DNA of 64,000 bases from an uncultured Faecalicatena sp. (GCA_948468385.1 CAOKHZ010000017.1:27403-91402), one strand, 5' to 3'; positions 48,165 to 56,904 are shown, numbered from the stretch's first letter. A program made the numbers and translations. Notes: generated from the sequence alone by a model not told the origin.

Positions 48165-50000
48165 TCATTGATGTTTTATTTTATCACAGACCATCACCGC
48201 CACGATTAACGGCAGCGTCGCATACAACAAATATACATACCTTGGCTCGCCATTGAGCGGCGTGGCGACGAGCAGCGTGTAGACGATGGCAAGCGCGGGC
48301 ACGCATAGCACTTCCTCACCCCTTTTCCGCCATATTCCGGCCAGAAACAGCAAAACCATCACCCAAAAATGCAATCCAATATTCAAAAAAACATGCAAGA
48401 CCTTGTTCTGCTGAAAGGCCAGCAATACCGCATTTATCATTTCGTTGATCCCCGGAAGCACGACGTGGTTTTCCACTTGCAAATCATTTTCGTAAGGCAA
48501 ATTCGCATATGCCGAGGTTCCTGCCGCCATGTTCCAATATCCCGACGTCATGTCAACCCACGCGCAGAGATAATCGACCGGATATTTTAACCCCAGTTCC
48601 ACCCACAACCGCAAATATTCGCCCTTGTGCGCCTCCATATAAGCGTCCCTTCCCCAAAATTGAATCTGCCCCTTCATTTCATCCGAACGCCAGTAATTAT
48701 AATTTTCGCGCACATATTCCACGTCCACGAGTTGATTACACAAGGCCTCCTGCTCCTCTGTCAGTTCCCGCCCTTCGTAGATTACCCGCGCCACCTGCTG
48801 AATGGGTATGGACAAGCCTTCCGAATATTCCACAGCCTCGATTGTAACATCAGAAAGCATGCCGTCGGAACGCCCACCATTAAAAAATATCGTGAGCGAC
48901 CCTTTCATCAAAGCAGAAACGGCAAGAATAATGCCAATACTCACAAGCAACCGTCTTTTTTCATTTATCTTGGATAAAAACACGCCGACCTGCACCAGCG
49001 CGAGCGCGACCCACCCATTACTGCGTAACAACGCCAGCCCAAGGCCTCCCAAAAATAGGAACACACAATTCGCCCGCCCATTCCCCAATTGCCTTGCCGT
49101 GCGAAACAACGCCGTCACGAAAATAAGAGCCGCATAAGTAAACAGACTGTCCTTGTTTAAATAACTTCCAAAAAAGAAATGATATGGATAAAACAAATAT
49201 ACGGCCAGCAAAACAATCAACGCCTTTCTTGGCGCGCCGATTTCATATAACGTGACGACCACGTAAGCCACGGCTTTCGCATAAACCGCGATTTGGAACA
49301 AGGCCAGCAAAAATGCGGTCATTTCCAACCGATTGGCAAACATTCCCGCCACCCGGTATGAAAGGTCAATCCACATCGTGTGGTAAACCGGATGATGATT
49401 ACTAAATTCCCCGGAAATCACCTGGTGCAATTGGTCAAAGAAATCATACTGCAGCCCTCCCGGAAATCGGCAAAAAACAAGATAACACAGTTGTACCGCA
49501 AAAACCAGGACGATACTTGTAAACATCCACCGTTTTGCCCGCCTTGCGTCAAACGGATATTTTCCGCTTCCAGCCGGCAGGCCGTCCCCCATCTGATATA
49601 CATATTCCAAAATGGCACGCATGACGCACCAGCCTCCCACCAGCAACGTCACAAAGACCACGGCGGAAATCATCCCATTCCCGCCATAGATCTTGCCAGG
49701 ACGAAACAATTTATAATTTCCCAAAGCCACGGCCAGGGAAAACGCGCCGGAAACCGCCATTGAAAGAAGCGTCGCAAAAAACGGTACCGCCGCAGCCCGT
49801 TCCCGCCCATGCGCGAACGTCGCCCCAAGAGCCGCCGCTCCCATGACAAAATAACACATATAAGTCCCATAGGTCGGCAACAAAAGCGCCAACCAGGCAA
49901 CCGCCATAGCAACCCTCATGACGTTTTTTCTTTTCATCATGAGTTCCCAGCCTTTCCCTTTTATCGACAACACGTCACCTTCCTTCCCCTCTCCGGTCAC
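48165..50000 (-). CDS. Multi-pass membrane protein (DUF6020-like)
   Basis: Membrane protein of up to 611 aa with about 13 hydrophobic segments and a soluble stretch near 395-490. The layout, with a conserved FPGGLQYDFFDQLHQVISGEFSNHHPVYHT-like loop (acidic D near a H-H-P motif at about 195-205), is that of GT-C-fold glycosyltransferases of the DUF6020 group, which move sugars from lipid carriers onto envelope polymers. The GTG at 50000 overlaps the acyltransferase stop (GTGA); an ATG at 49940 after GGGAA is an alternative. Last gene of the RR/ABC/kinase/acyltransferase series; the acceptor is unknown. Confidence 0.75.
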   Translation of the reverse strand: MTGEGKEGDVLSIKGKGWELMMKRKNVMRVAMAVAWLALLLPTYGTYMCYFVMGAAALGATFAHGRERAAAVPFFATLLSMAVSGAFSLAVALGNYKLFRPGKIYGGNGMISAVVFVTLLVGGWCVMRAILEYVYQMGDGLPAGSGKYPFDARRAKRWMFTSIVLVFAVQLCYLVFCRFPGGLQYDFFDQLHQVISGEFSNHHPVYHTMWIDLSYRVAGMFANRLEMTAFLLALFQIAVYAKAVAYVVVTLYEIGAPRKALIVLLAVYLFYPYHFFFGSYLNKDSLFTYAALIFVTALFRTARQLGNGRANCVFLFLGGLGLALLRSNGWVALALVQVGVFLSKINEKRRLLVSIGIILAVSALMKGSLTIFFNGGRSDGMLSDVTIEAVEYSEGLSIPIQQVARVIYEGRELTEEQEALCNQLVDVEYVRENYNYWRSDEMKGQIQFWGRDAYMEAHKGEYLRLWVELGLKYPVDYLCAWVDMTSGYWNMAAGTSAYANLPYENDLQVENHVVLPGINEMINAVLLAFQQNKVLHVFLNIGLHFWVMVLLFLAGIWRKRGEEVLCVPALAIVYTLLVATPLNGEPRYVYLLYATLPLIVAVMVCDKIKHQ

Positions 50001-51268
50001 GCCCTTTCATTTCCCCTTACCTCTTTTCTTTTTGCCGCGTTCCCCTTAATCCACGACACGCCTCCAAACAACGCAAGCTCCACGCAAAGCCTCATCACAC
50101 AAACCATCGCCGCATTGTCCGTCACTTGTTGGTAATACAAATACAGAACATACGCCATGTAATGCACGTACAACAAAATGTCACTTTTTTGCCCCAAAAT
50201 CTGCAGACCCCGGTTCAAACGTCCAAGCATCTCCGGGAAAAGTGCACCGACACGTCCCCCGCCAAGATTTCCACACTTCGGCCATGCCCCTTGCTCCATT
50301 TCGTCTTTTCCAAAATGTGGCATTGCCACACACAAGCAAAACAAGGCCACCGTCCCCGCCCCGGCTGTCAGATAACACAACGGAAACAGCGGAAACCTCC
50401 GCATGGCCATGTCAAACATGGGAAAGCCAAGGATCACGCGCAAGATAAACGTGACAAGCCAGATTCCACCGGATGGCAGTCCATATTTCAATGGTTCCTT
50501 TTCCAGCGGAAGCCTCCGGAAACAATATCCCATATACAAAAAGCCTATTCCCGCCATCGCCAGGTCAATCGAAAGCGGCAAGGCACAAATCCGTCCGACA
50601 ACGACTCCCGCCACCGTCAAAAAACAAGAAACCGCCCCCAGCCATTTCCTTAAATCAGCATCCATAAGCAACGTTCCCTGATTACGATTCGACAACAAAT
50701 TCCTCAAACATAGCTGAGAAAAATCAAGCAGGAAGCGGGATAAGTAAAGAGCCATCACGAACCAAATGACGCCGATTGCCTCGACCCGGACACCAAGGAA
50801 GTCGACATCATTTCCAGAAAACATCAACAACGTCAAGAAACGCCGCGCCAAAAATGAACGTACAGAATCCGCCCCGGCGAACGCGCCGTCCACCAGGCCG
50901 GAAAACAAAACCGTAATGAAATATAGTGCCAACACGGGCAAAACCAGATGGCAAAACGCCCGTTTTGTCTTCTCCCACAACTCACCCGCGCCTTCGGAAA
51001 AGCGATAGGTCATGCCGCTGCAGATAAAAAACAACGGCATATGAAAGGAATAAATCACCTCCATCAAAAGTCCTTTGGACATCGCGCCCCCGCCCGGACA
51101 TGCCACGTCCAAAACACCTTGCTCGAACGGCCCTGCCACGCCCGGCAGGGTATGCCCCACGATCATCAAAAGCATCGCGATCCCCCTGGCACGGTCAATA
51201 TATGAAATTCGGTGAAATACATTCCTATTCGTCTTCATTTTTAGATTGTACCAAGAAAACGCAAGCAC
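49997..51268 (-). CDS. Acyltransferase family 3 membrane protein
   Basis: 423-aa membrane acyltransferase (OafA/WecH-like) with about ten segments. The family start ISYIDRARGIAMLLMIVGHT with the catalytic His is at about residues 20-42, and SFHMPLFFICSGM near 75-87 is the second signature. Such enzymes O-acetylate cell-wall or surface polysaccharides. A GTG at 51268 follows AAAGG by 7 nt, the site overlapping the kinase stop codon, so it is coupled to the kinase; an ATG 30 nt later is possible. The stop overlaps the next gene's GTG. Context suggests envelope modification in response to stress. Confidence 0.85.
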   Translation of the reverse strand: MLAFSWYNLKMKTNRNVFHRISYIDRARGIAMLLMIVGHTLPGVAGPFEQGVLDVACPGGGAMSKGLLMEVIYSFHMPLFFICSGMTYRFSEGAGELWEKTKRAFCHLVLPVLALYFITVLFSGLVDGAFAGADSVRSFLARRFLTLLMFSGNDVDFLGVRVEAIGVIWFVMALYLSRFLLDFSQLCLRNLLSNRNQGTLLMDADLRKWLGAVSCFLTVAGVVVGRICALPLSIDLAMAGIGFLYMGYCFRRLPLEKEPLKYGLPSGGIWLVTFILRVILGFPMFDMAMRRFPLFPLCYLTAGAGTVALFCLCVAMPHFGKDEMEQGAWPKCGNLGGGRVGALFPEMLGRLNRGLQILGQKSDILLYVHYMAYVLYLYYQQVTDNAAMVCVMRLCVELALFGGVSWIKGNAAKRKEVRGNERA

Positions 51269-51278
51269 CGCAATACCT

Positions 51279-52205
51279 TTATAAAATATTATTTTTCTCT
51301 TCCGCGAATTTCAAGATGATACGAAGCCGTCCCTCCTCCATCTCCGCCTCAATCATCCCGCCCATGCGCCCGGTCAAAAGCTTCGCGATGGAAAGTCCGA
51401 GTCCCATGGAATCTTTCCCGGTCTCGACGGTATAAAAACGGTCAAAAAGCCGCCCCACCTCCGTCTGCGTCAGTCCTTTTGCCATATTTTCAAAAATGAT
51501 GGTTCCGTCCCCCTTTAACTCTACTGACAAATCTTGATCCGAATATTTCAGGGCATTGGACAAAATGTTGCCAAAGACGCGGCTTAAGGCCGTCGAATCC
51601 AGCCGTCGACAGACGGGTACGGCACACATTTTGATATCCGGCACGATGTCCTTTGACGCGAACGCGCCATAATAGGCGAGCAACGCTTCCTCCAATGCCC
51701 GGTTCAACACGACGTCTTCTTTCTCGATTTTCTGCACGGAAGCCGCGACGGAATAGCAAAACAACTCCTCCGTAAGCCGCTTCATCACCTCGGTTCGATT
51801 GGCAATCTGCCGGAGGTATTGTTCTACTTCCTCCGATTTTTCCTCGCACTCAAGTAACTCCAAATAGCCGCTAATCGCCGTCAGCGGGGTGCGCAAGTCA
51901 TGGGAAATGTTGGACACGGCCTCTTTCAGTTCCTTGTCCCCGTTTAGATAACGTAACCTCTGGCGGCGGAGCAGGCGTAGCTGCCCGTTGATTTTTGCCG
52001 CCAGCCGCTTTACATGGCGGCCGCCAAAAGAAACAAAAATCAAATTGTTCGTGTCGGTGGCGAGAAGTTCCTGCAATTGTTCGCCAATGTCGGACATCCC
52101 TCGACGCATGAAATATATTTTCAGCACGAGCAACACCATGATGATGCACGAAATACCAAACAAAATCCATAAAAGCACCCTCCCCACCCCTTTCCTTTTT
52201 TTCAT
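51279..52205 (-). CDS. Sensor histidine kinase of an ABC-linked two-component system
   Basis: 308-aa kinase with one N-terminal membrane segment (about 8-32) and no large outside domain, like the BceS and related intramembrane-sensing kinases. H-box: SNISHDLRTPLTAISGYL (His near residue 102); N-box: GNILSNALKYS near 214; G-box SMGLGLSIAKLLTG near 266. Its ATG lacks a clear ribosome site. It follows the ABC permease and precedes the acyltransferase; the likely partner is the regulator at 54253. Confidence 0.9.
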   Translation of the reverse strand: MKKRKGVGRVLLWILFGISCIIMVLLVLKIYFMRRGMSDIGEQLQELLATDTNNLIFVSFGGRHVKRLAAKINGQLRLLRRQRLRYLNGDKELKEAVSNISHDLRTPLTAISGYLELLECEEKSEEVEQYLRQIANRTEVMKRLTEELFCYSVAASVQKIEKEDVVLNRALEEALLAYYGAFASKDIVPDIKMCAVPVCRRLDSTALSRVFGNILSNALKYSDQDLSVELKGDGTIIFENMAKGLTQTEVGRLFDRFYTVETGKDSMGLGLSIAKLLTGRMGGMIEAEMEEGRLRIILKFAEEKNNIL

Positions 52206-52296
52206 TCTGCGTTACAATTCAGCACCCAATTTGCACACAATGGCATCGGTGTACGGATGACAACACGACACTGCCTTCCTTGCCGTGCACATACCG

Positions 52297-53124
52297 TCAC
52301 TTAATATCTTTTTTCTTGAACACATGCACCCCGCCCAACACGGATGCCGCCATGATGCCAAGCGAGCAAAGCGCCATCCGGATCGGGTGCAGCACCGCCG
52401 CCACCATCAACTGTATCGCCTGGCCGGAGGGCAGGAAATCATATATGAATTGATAAACTTCCCGCTTCATTCCCGAAAGGTATTTGGGATTTGGCAGCGG
52501 ATCCATCAGTTCCACGCCATTCGCCGTAATGGAATAGTCCTGGACAAATTCGGGCGCGTCCAGCATTCCGTTGATGACCGCCGCCACAATAAGCAGCCCA
52601 AAGAAAAGAAGCATGCAGGCAACCGCCGCGCTCGCCTTGTTCGGCACGAGCAAGGAAACAAGGACGTACAGCGCGTCAAACGCCATGATTGTCAAAATGC
52701 TGATTCCGATAAACGCAAGCATCTGAGGAGCACCCAATACTGGCCCGCCCAAAAGTAAAAGTCCCAACGTAAAATACACGACGAACCATAAGGCCATCAT
52801 GACCGCCGAAGCACAAAGGCTTGTCACGTAAGCGCAAATATAAAGCTGCTCCCGCCTATGTCCCACAACCAGCTTATTCCGTATCGTCCCGTCACTATAT
52901 TCCGTGCCGATGAACATACTGGTAAAAACCGCCGTGCAGACGCCCACGATAAATATAAACGAAAAAAACGAAGCGTCTAAAGACGTGGACGTTCCCATGC
53001 TCTTGCCATCCATGTACTCCATGACGATTTCAAACACGCCCACTCCCGCCACGAGAACCAAGGCAAACCTGAACAATTTATTTTTAAACAAGCGGGAAAG
53101 TTCCGCAGATAAAAGATTAAGCAT
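52297..53124 (-). CDS. ABC-2 type permease
   Basis: 275-aa permease with about six membrane segments; the N-terminus has the type LSAELSRLFKNKLFRFALVL and the middle has FIGTEYSDGTIRNKLVVGHR, the conserved coupling region of ABC-2 exporters of the bacitracin/lantibiotic-immunity kind. The start at 53124 follows GGGAGGTGG and overlaps the ATPase gene by 8 nt, so the two subunits are co-translated. Confidence 0.88.
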   Translation of the reverse strand: MLNLLSAELSRLFKNKLFRFALVLVAGVGVFEIVMEYMDGKSMGTSTSLDASFFSFIFIVGVCTAVFTSMFIGTEYSDGTIRNKLVVGHRREQLYICAYVTSLCASAVMMALWFVVYFTLGLLLLGGPVLGAPQMLAFIGISILTIMAFDALYVLVSLLVPNKASAAVACMLLFFGLLIVAAVINGMLDAPEFVQDYSITANGVELMDPLPNPKYLSGMKREVYQFIYDFLPSGQAIQLMVAAVLHPIRMALCSLGIMAASVLGGVHVFKKKDIK

Positions 53125-54031
53125 CCTTACCACCTCCCACCAGATTGATATAATAGTTTTCCAGACTCTCGTCACGCTCATGAATGGAACGCACCTCGCA
53201 CCCCTTATCCGCCAGCGCGGAAATCAATCGTGAAATGTTCACGTCCCCGTAAACGTCCGCCTCCGAATCAGACAAAATATGATATTCCATTTTCAACTGG
53301 TCGAGGGTGCGGCAAAACACCTTCACGTCACTCACCGTCAAACGCACACATTTACGGCAGGCGGCATTTAACTCCTCCGCGCTGATTTCCTTTAAGACGG
53401 TTCCTCCGTCAATAAATCCGTAATGCGTGGCAAGCCGGGAAAGTTCGTCCAAAATGTGGCTGGAAATCAATACGGTGATTCCCCGTTCGTGGTTGAGGCG
53501 CAAAATCAGTTCACGCATCTCCACGATGCCTTGCGGATCAAGGCCGTTGACCGGCTCGTCAAGCACCAGAAAATCTGGATTTCCGCAGAGTGCCACGGCA
53601 ATCCCCAGTCTCTGCCGCATACCAAGCGAGAAGTTTTTCGCCTTCTTTTTTCCCGTGTCCGCAAGACCGACAAGCTGCAAAAGTTCTGTAATATTTTCAA
53701 AAGACGGAAGACCGAGCACGCGGTGTTGCATGCGCAGATTTTCCTCGGCAGTCATGTCGCCATAGATGGACGGCGTTTCCACGACCGCCCCCACCCTCCG
53801 GCGTACCTTATAAATGTCCGCGCTTTCATTGCCCGCTCCAAACAGTGAATATGTGCCACCATCCGGCATTTGCAGGCCGCAGACGACGCGAAGGAGCGTC
53901 GTTTTTCCTGCACCATTCTTGCCGACGAATCCGTAAATCGCCCCCCTTGGCACGTGCATGGAGAGGCCGTTTAATACCTTGAAATGCCCATACTGCTTGC
54001 ACAATGACTTTGTTTCCAAACAATAATCCAT
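53117..54031 (-). CDS. ABC transporter ATP-binding subunit (BcrA-like)
   Basis: 304-aa ATPase. Walker A GFVGKNGAGKTTLLRV near 37-52, signature NFSLGMRQRLGIA near 132, Walker B FLVLDEPVNGLDP near 153, and the H-loop SSHIL near 188. The C-terminal 80 residues are the extension typical of bacitracin and lantibiotic exporters. The start at 54031 follows AAAGGGG by 8 nt. It is likely controlled by the response regulator through the CTTTAC repeats in its upstream region. Confidence 0.92.
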   Translation of the reverse strand: MDYCLETKSLCKQYGHFKVLNGLSMHVPRGAIYGFVGKNGAGKTTLLRVVCGLQMPDGGTYSLFGAGNESADIYKVRRRVGAVVETPSIYGDMTAEENLRMQHRVLGLPSFENITELLQLVGLADTGKKKAKNFSLGMRQRLGIAVALCGNPDFLVLDEPVNGLDPQGIVEMRELILRLNHERGITVLISSHILDELSRLATHYGFIDGGTVLKEISAEELNAACRKCVRLTVSDVKVFCRTLDQLKMEYHILSDSEADVYGDVNISRLISALADKGCEVRSIHERDESLENYYINLVGGGKDA

Positions 54032-54176
54032 AAAAAAAGTCCCCTTTCTACTTGACTTGTAAACGTTTCCCGCATGAAGCAAATGCCATTTCCCATATAG
54101 AAATGAGCCGCAAACGGTAACGTTTCTCAGGAACCGTTAACAGTTCCCCGCTACAAGCCATAGCATACCCCCGAAC

Positions 54177-54218
54177 CGTCAAGAAAACGGTAAAGAAAAG
54201 AGTAAAGAAATCGTAAAG
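54177..54218 (-). promoter_or_regulatory. Four phased CTTTAC boxes before the ABC operon
   Basis: On the minus strand CTTTAC occurs at 54218-54213, 54207-54202 and 54195-54190, and CTTGAC at 54183-54178, with steps of 11, 12 and 12 bp, the spacing of OmpR/PhoB-class binding sites. The last overlaps a possible -35 (TTGACG). An imperfect palindrome (GGAACCGTTAACAGTTCC, 54130-54147) lies between this and the ATPase gene. Confidence 0.6.
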
Positions 54219-54252
54219 ATTCGCGCCGGTATACAGATACTAATGCACTTAT

Positions 54253-55116
54253 TTATACATTCAGCTTGAACCCGATTCCCCAGACCGACTCAATATATTC
54301 GCGCCCTTCTTCGTCATTTCGATACCCCTCGTCCCCGCCGTCTCCAAATTGGCCGTTTACAGTCCGGCGCTCCCCCGCCTCCCGCAGCTTCTTCCTCAAG
54401 TTGGAAACGTGCTGTTTCAAGGAACTTTCCGTACAATCCGGCGTGTCCAGACTGATGCGGTCCAAAATCAAGGACTTCGCCATCGCCTGGTTCGGATTTT
54501 GCATCAATAACTTCAAAATCGCATGCTCCGTCCGCGTCAGCTTGACATTTTCCCCTTTGACGCATGCCTCGTTTGAATATAAGTCCAGTGCCAAATCACC
54601 CACTTGCAACCTTTCGGCACATCCATACATACCTTCGATCCCATTTAATCCGGTCATTCCGCCCGCGTTTGCGATATCATTTGTCCCAGCTTTTCCGCAT
54701 GCGCCTCCGATTCCATTTGCCCCGACCGTCCCGTACACGCCTCCGATTCCATTTGCCCCGACCGTCCCGACTTTGCGCAGCTGCACCTTGACGCGAGCCA
54801 AAAGTTCCCGTAACTCGAAAGGCTTGGTCACGTAATCCGCCGCGCCGCCTAACAACAAGTCCACCTTGTCGTCCACGCCGACCTTGGCACTCACGACGAT
54901 GACCGGAATCCCTTTTATTTTCGGCAAAACCTCCTCACCCGAAAGCCCGGGCAGCATCAAGTCGAGCAAGACCAAGTCCGGAGTTTCCCTCTCAAGCAAA
55001 TACAAGGCCTCCGTCCCCGAATACGCCCGCAGTACCTTGTACCCCTCGCGCCCCAAGGCCTTTTCCAAAATTTCCCCGATATGGACATCATCCTCAATCA
55101 CCGCTATCGTATACAT
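54253..55116 (-). CDS. OmpR-family response regulator with a repeat insert in its linker
   Basis: 287-aa regulator, about 55 residues longer than usual. The receiver domain spans 1-113 (acidic pair in VIEDDVHIG, phosphoacceptor D in VLLDLMLPG near 52, K in YVTKPFEL near 98). The linker at about 117-165 is replaced by four 12-residue repeats. The winged-helix DNA-binding domain follows (LTRTEHAILKLLMQNPNQAM, ending VWGIGFKL), with a further Gly/Asp-rich insert near 255-272. ATG 55116 follows GGGAG by 8 nt. The neighbours are an ABC exporter and kinase. Confidence 0.9.
   Translation of the reverse strand: MYTIAVIEDDVHIGEILEKALGREGYKVLRAYSGTEALYLLERETPDLVLLDLMLPGLSGEEVLPKIKGIPVIVVSAKVGVDDKVDLLLGGAADYVTKPFELRELLARVKVQLRKVGTVGANGIGGVYGTVGANGIGGACGKAGTNDIANAGGMTGLNGIEGMYGCAERLQVGDLALDLYSNEACVKGENVKLTRTEHAILKLLMQNPNQAMAKSLILDRISLDTPDCTESSLKQHVSNLRKKLREAGERRTVNGQFGDGGDEGYRNDEEGREYIESVWGIGFKLNV
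54629..54772 (-). repeat. 4 x 36-bp in-frame tandem repeat in the regulator linker
   Basis: Units at 54737-54772, 54701-54736, 54665-54700 and 54629-54664 encode GTVGANGIGGVY- or GTVGANGIGGAC-like 12-mers followed by two more diverged ones. The first two differ at only a few of 36 bases, so duplication is recent. Confidence 0.9.
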
Positions 55117-55146
55117 CACACGTCTCCCTTATCAAGCTATTCCTCA

Positions 55147-55239
55147 TCACATTTTCGTACCGTCAGCGCGGTAAATGCACAGACCTAGTGTCTTGTCCCC
55201 GTTTGCATATAACTTCCTCAAACTATGTGCCTTTATCAT
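55147..55239 (-). CDS. Small ORF (30 aa) before the response regulator
   Basis: An ATG placed 6 nt after a strong GGGAGG opens a 30-codon frame (starting MIKAHSLRKLYANGDKTLG) that ends 30 nt before the regulator start. The excellent ribosome site and position suggest a translated leader peptide or a truncated gene. No family recognised. Confidence 0.45.
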   Translation of the reverse strand: MIKAHSLRKLYANGDKTLGLCIYRADGTKM

Positions 55240-55571
55240 CGATAACCTCCCTAAAGCCACGATTTTTACTATGTATTAATTCAACAATTTCTATTCCGCA
55301 CAGCCAATTTCCCGTCTTTCCATCACAAGCGCAAAACTCCCACGCAAAAAGGTCGAAGAATTCACCTGCGAACCCCTCCGACCCTTAACATTTACCCTCT
55401 ATAAAAGGCTCAAAATGCGCCCCTTTTGCCCCTTCTATGATGATACCACAAAACATATGGCCCTTCAACGATTATTCTGCCAATTTTATCTTTTCTAAAC
55501 CAACAAATTCACTCACCCTTCTACTGTGAAAAAATCCTCCCGGCTTACACCCCTGCTTCCATCCAGCTTAA
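55240..55571. other. AT-rich gap
   Basis: About 330 bp marking the change from the envelope module to the small-gene island. I see no gene, RNA or clear repeat in it. Confidence 0.4.
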
Positions 55572-56027
55572 TTACCACCTTATCACTTCAAAATATAGTT
55601 TCGTCCTATCAAATGGCTTCAATTTCTCTGGAATTCGCTCCTCAACTTTAGGACTGTTCAGAAGATGATTCAAATACCTTCTAAATTTTCCCACCGCTCC
55701 TGCAACATCCCCATTTATAATCTCAATATAGCACATGTCTAATTTATCAAATATTTCCAAATCAACTTCTTCCAATGCTTTTTTCCCGGTGCTCTCCAAA
55801 ATGTATTCTTCCTTTTGACTTTGGTTGACATTCAAAATCCACACCGCATAATCGTAAAGCTCATACGTGCTATTAAGGGGCAAATAGAAAGGAGTTAATG
55901 CAGCATCTCCCTCCATTGTCAAATCCTCAATTTCATTTAACCGTTCCATAAAGTCAATCACATTATAATATTCGCTACACCCCCTTTCACATTTTTCCAC
56001 CCTCTCAAAAATATTATATAATTCCAT
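55572..56027 (-). CDS. Small acidic protein, immunity-gene context
   Basis: 151-aa soluble protein I do not recognise. It is acidic and helical in the first half (YNVIDFMERLNEIEDLTMEG), with a central TYELYDYAVWILNVNQSQKE and a C-terminal LNHLLNSPKVEERIPEKLKP. First (downstream-most) of a run of small minus-strand genes that includes Imm7- and CPCC-type proteins, so an immunity role is possible. A short upstream gap (35 bp) links it to the CPCC gene. Confidence 0.65.
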   Translation of the reverse strand: MELYNIFERVEKCERGCSEYYNVIDFMERLNEIEDLTMEGDAALTPFYLPLNSTYELYDYAVWILNVNQSQKEEYILESTGKKALEEVDLEIFDKLDMCYIEIINGDVAGAVGKFRRYLNHLLNSPKVEERIPEKLKPFDRTKLYFEVIRW

Positions 56028-56062
56028 TATTCCCTCACCTTACCATATAATTTTCATATTGT

Positions 56063-56332
56063 TCATTCGTATAACTCCGGTAACTCGTCTGCCAAAGGTT
56101 CACGCACCCATTTACTACCTGCATACTTTATTTTACACGCTCCGTATTTTTTATAGTTTTCTCTCGCATCATTGAGCGATATTCCGTTTGGCCCTATAAT
56201 CCTTTCTGGATATTCATGTGCCGTTACATCATATTGCCAAAAACATACATCACAAATATCAACAATCACTTCATCATCACTGTCAACTGTATAAAATCCA
56301 CAACAAGGACACTTTTTTCTCAATATAATCAT
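56063..56332 (-). CDS. CPCC-family cysteine-rich protein
   Basis: 89-aa protein of the cysteine-rich CPCC family (PF14206 type). CPCCGFYT near the start and CDVCFWQYD near 27 form a likely zinc site; GPNGISLNDARENYKKYG is the conserved C-terminal half. The family is common next to polymorphic-toxin immunity genes. The ATG overlaps the stop of the small gene upstream (ATGA), so it is co-translated. Confidence 0.85.
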   Translation of the reverse strand: MIILRKKCPCCGFYTVDSDDEVIVDICDVCFWQYDVTAHEYPERIIGPNGISLNDARENYKKYGACKIKYAGSKWVREPLADELPELYE

Positions 56333-56469
56333 TCTCCTTCAAAATATTTTCTTTCATATAGCTTCTTTACCACCTTTTCAATTTCCAACTCCCATCCCTC
56401 TTCCGCATCCAGATGCAGCAAAAACCGTATTGGTGCCTTTCCCTTGGGAAAGGCACGCAGATCTATCAT
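56329..56469 (-). CDS. 46-aa protein coupled to both neighbours
   Basis: A 46-codon frame (start MIDLRAFPKGKAPIRFLLHL, then a charged helix ending YERKYFEGE). Its ATG overlaps the Imm7 stop (ATGA) and its own stop overlaps the CPCC ATG (ATGA), so three genes are read through by coupling. That exact fit supports it as real despite its length. Family unknown; it may be the end of a longer immunity protein. Confidence 0.6.
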   Translation of the reverse strand: MIDLRAFPKGKAPIRFLLHLDAEEGWELEIEKVVKKLYERKYFEGE

Positions 56470-56870
56470 CTTTTCACTTCATCCTCCACAGTGAGAACAA
56501 CTGGTGAAAGGAAGGAATCCTCTGCCTCCCTTACCACGCCCTTGCTTAGTATGAACACTTGAAACTGATTTTCCTTTCCTTGTGAATTTTCATCATCATA
56601 AAGATAAATCAATCCATAACTACCCACCGCAATTTTACCGATTTTTTCATACAATTCAAATATTTCCAAAACCTCACCATTTATCCTATTTGCATAATTG
56701 GAAAATTCCATGAAAAAACTTCCGTTCCGCGCCCTTATCTCCGGCTTGAAATATTTCAACTTATCTATTTCTTCTTGAATCAACGCCACGGCTACGATCG
56801 TATAATCGTCTTCCCAAAAGACATCCTTATATGTATCTCTAACGGTCACCCATCCATGTAACTCTATCAT
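56466..56870 (-). CDS. Imm7-family immunity protein
   Basis: 134-aa protein resembling the Imm7 family: IELHGWVTVRDTYKD at the start, NGSFFMEFSNYANRINGE in the middle, VGSYGLIYLYDDENSQGKEN near 90 and LSPVVLTVEDE at the end. Such proteins neutralise a polymorphic or contact-dependent toxin by direct binding in the cytoplasm. No toxin gene is found within the window. Head of a coupled three-gene unit. Confidence 0.8.
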   Translation of the reverse strand: MIELHGWVTVRDTYKDVFWEDDYTIVAVALIQEEIDKLKYFKPEIRARNGSFFMEFSNYANRINGEVLEIFELYEKIGKIAVGSYGLIYLYDDENSQGKENQFQVFILSKGVVREAEDSFLSPVVLTVEDEVKR

Positions 56871-56904
56871 TCCCTATGCACCTTCTCAATAGCATTATCA
56901 TAAT

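Noticed and set aside
51236-51268. Leaderless acyltransferase transcript (TTGCGG-17-TACAAT ending at the internal ATG)
   Set aside because: The same bases are better explained as coding from the GTG at 51268, with AAAGG overlapping the kinase stop.
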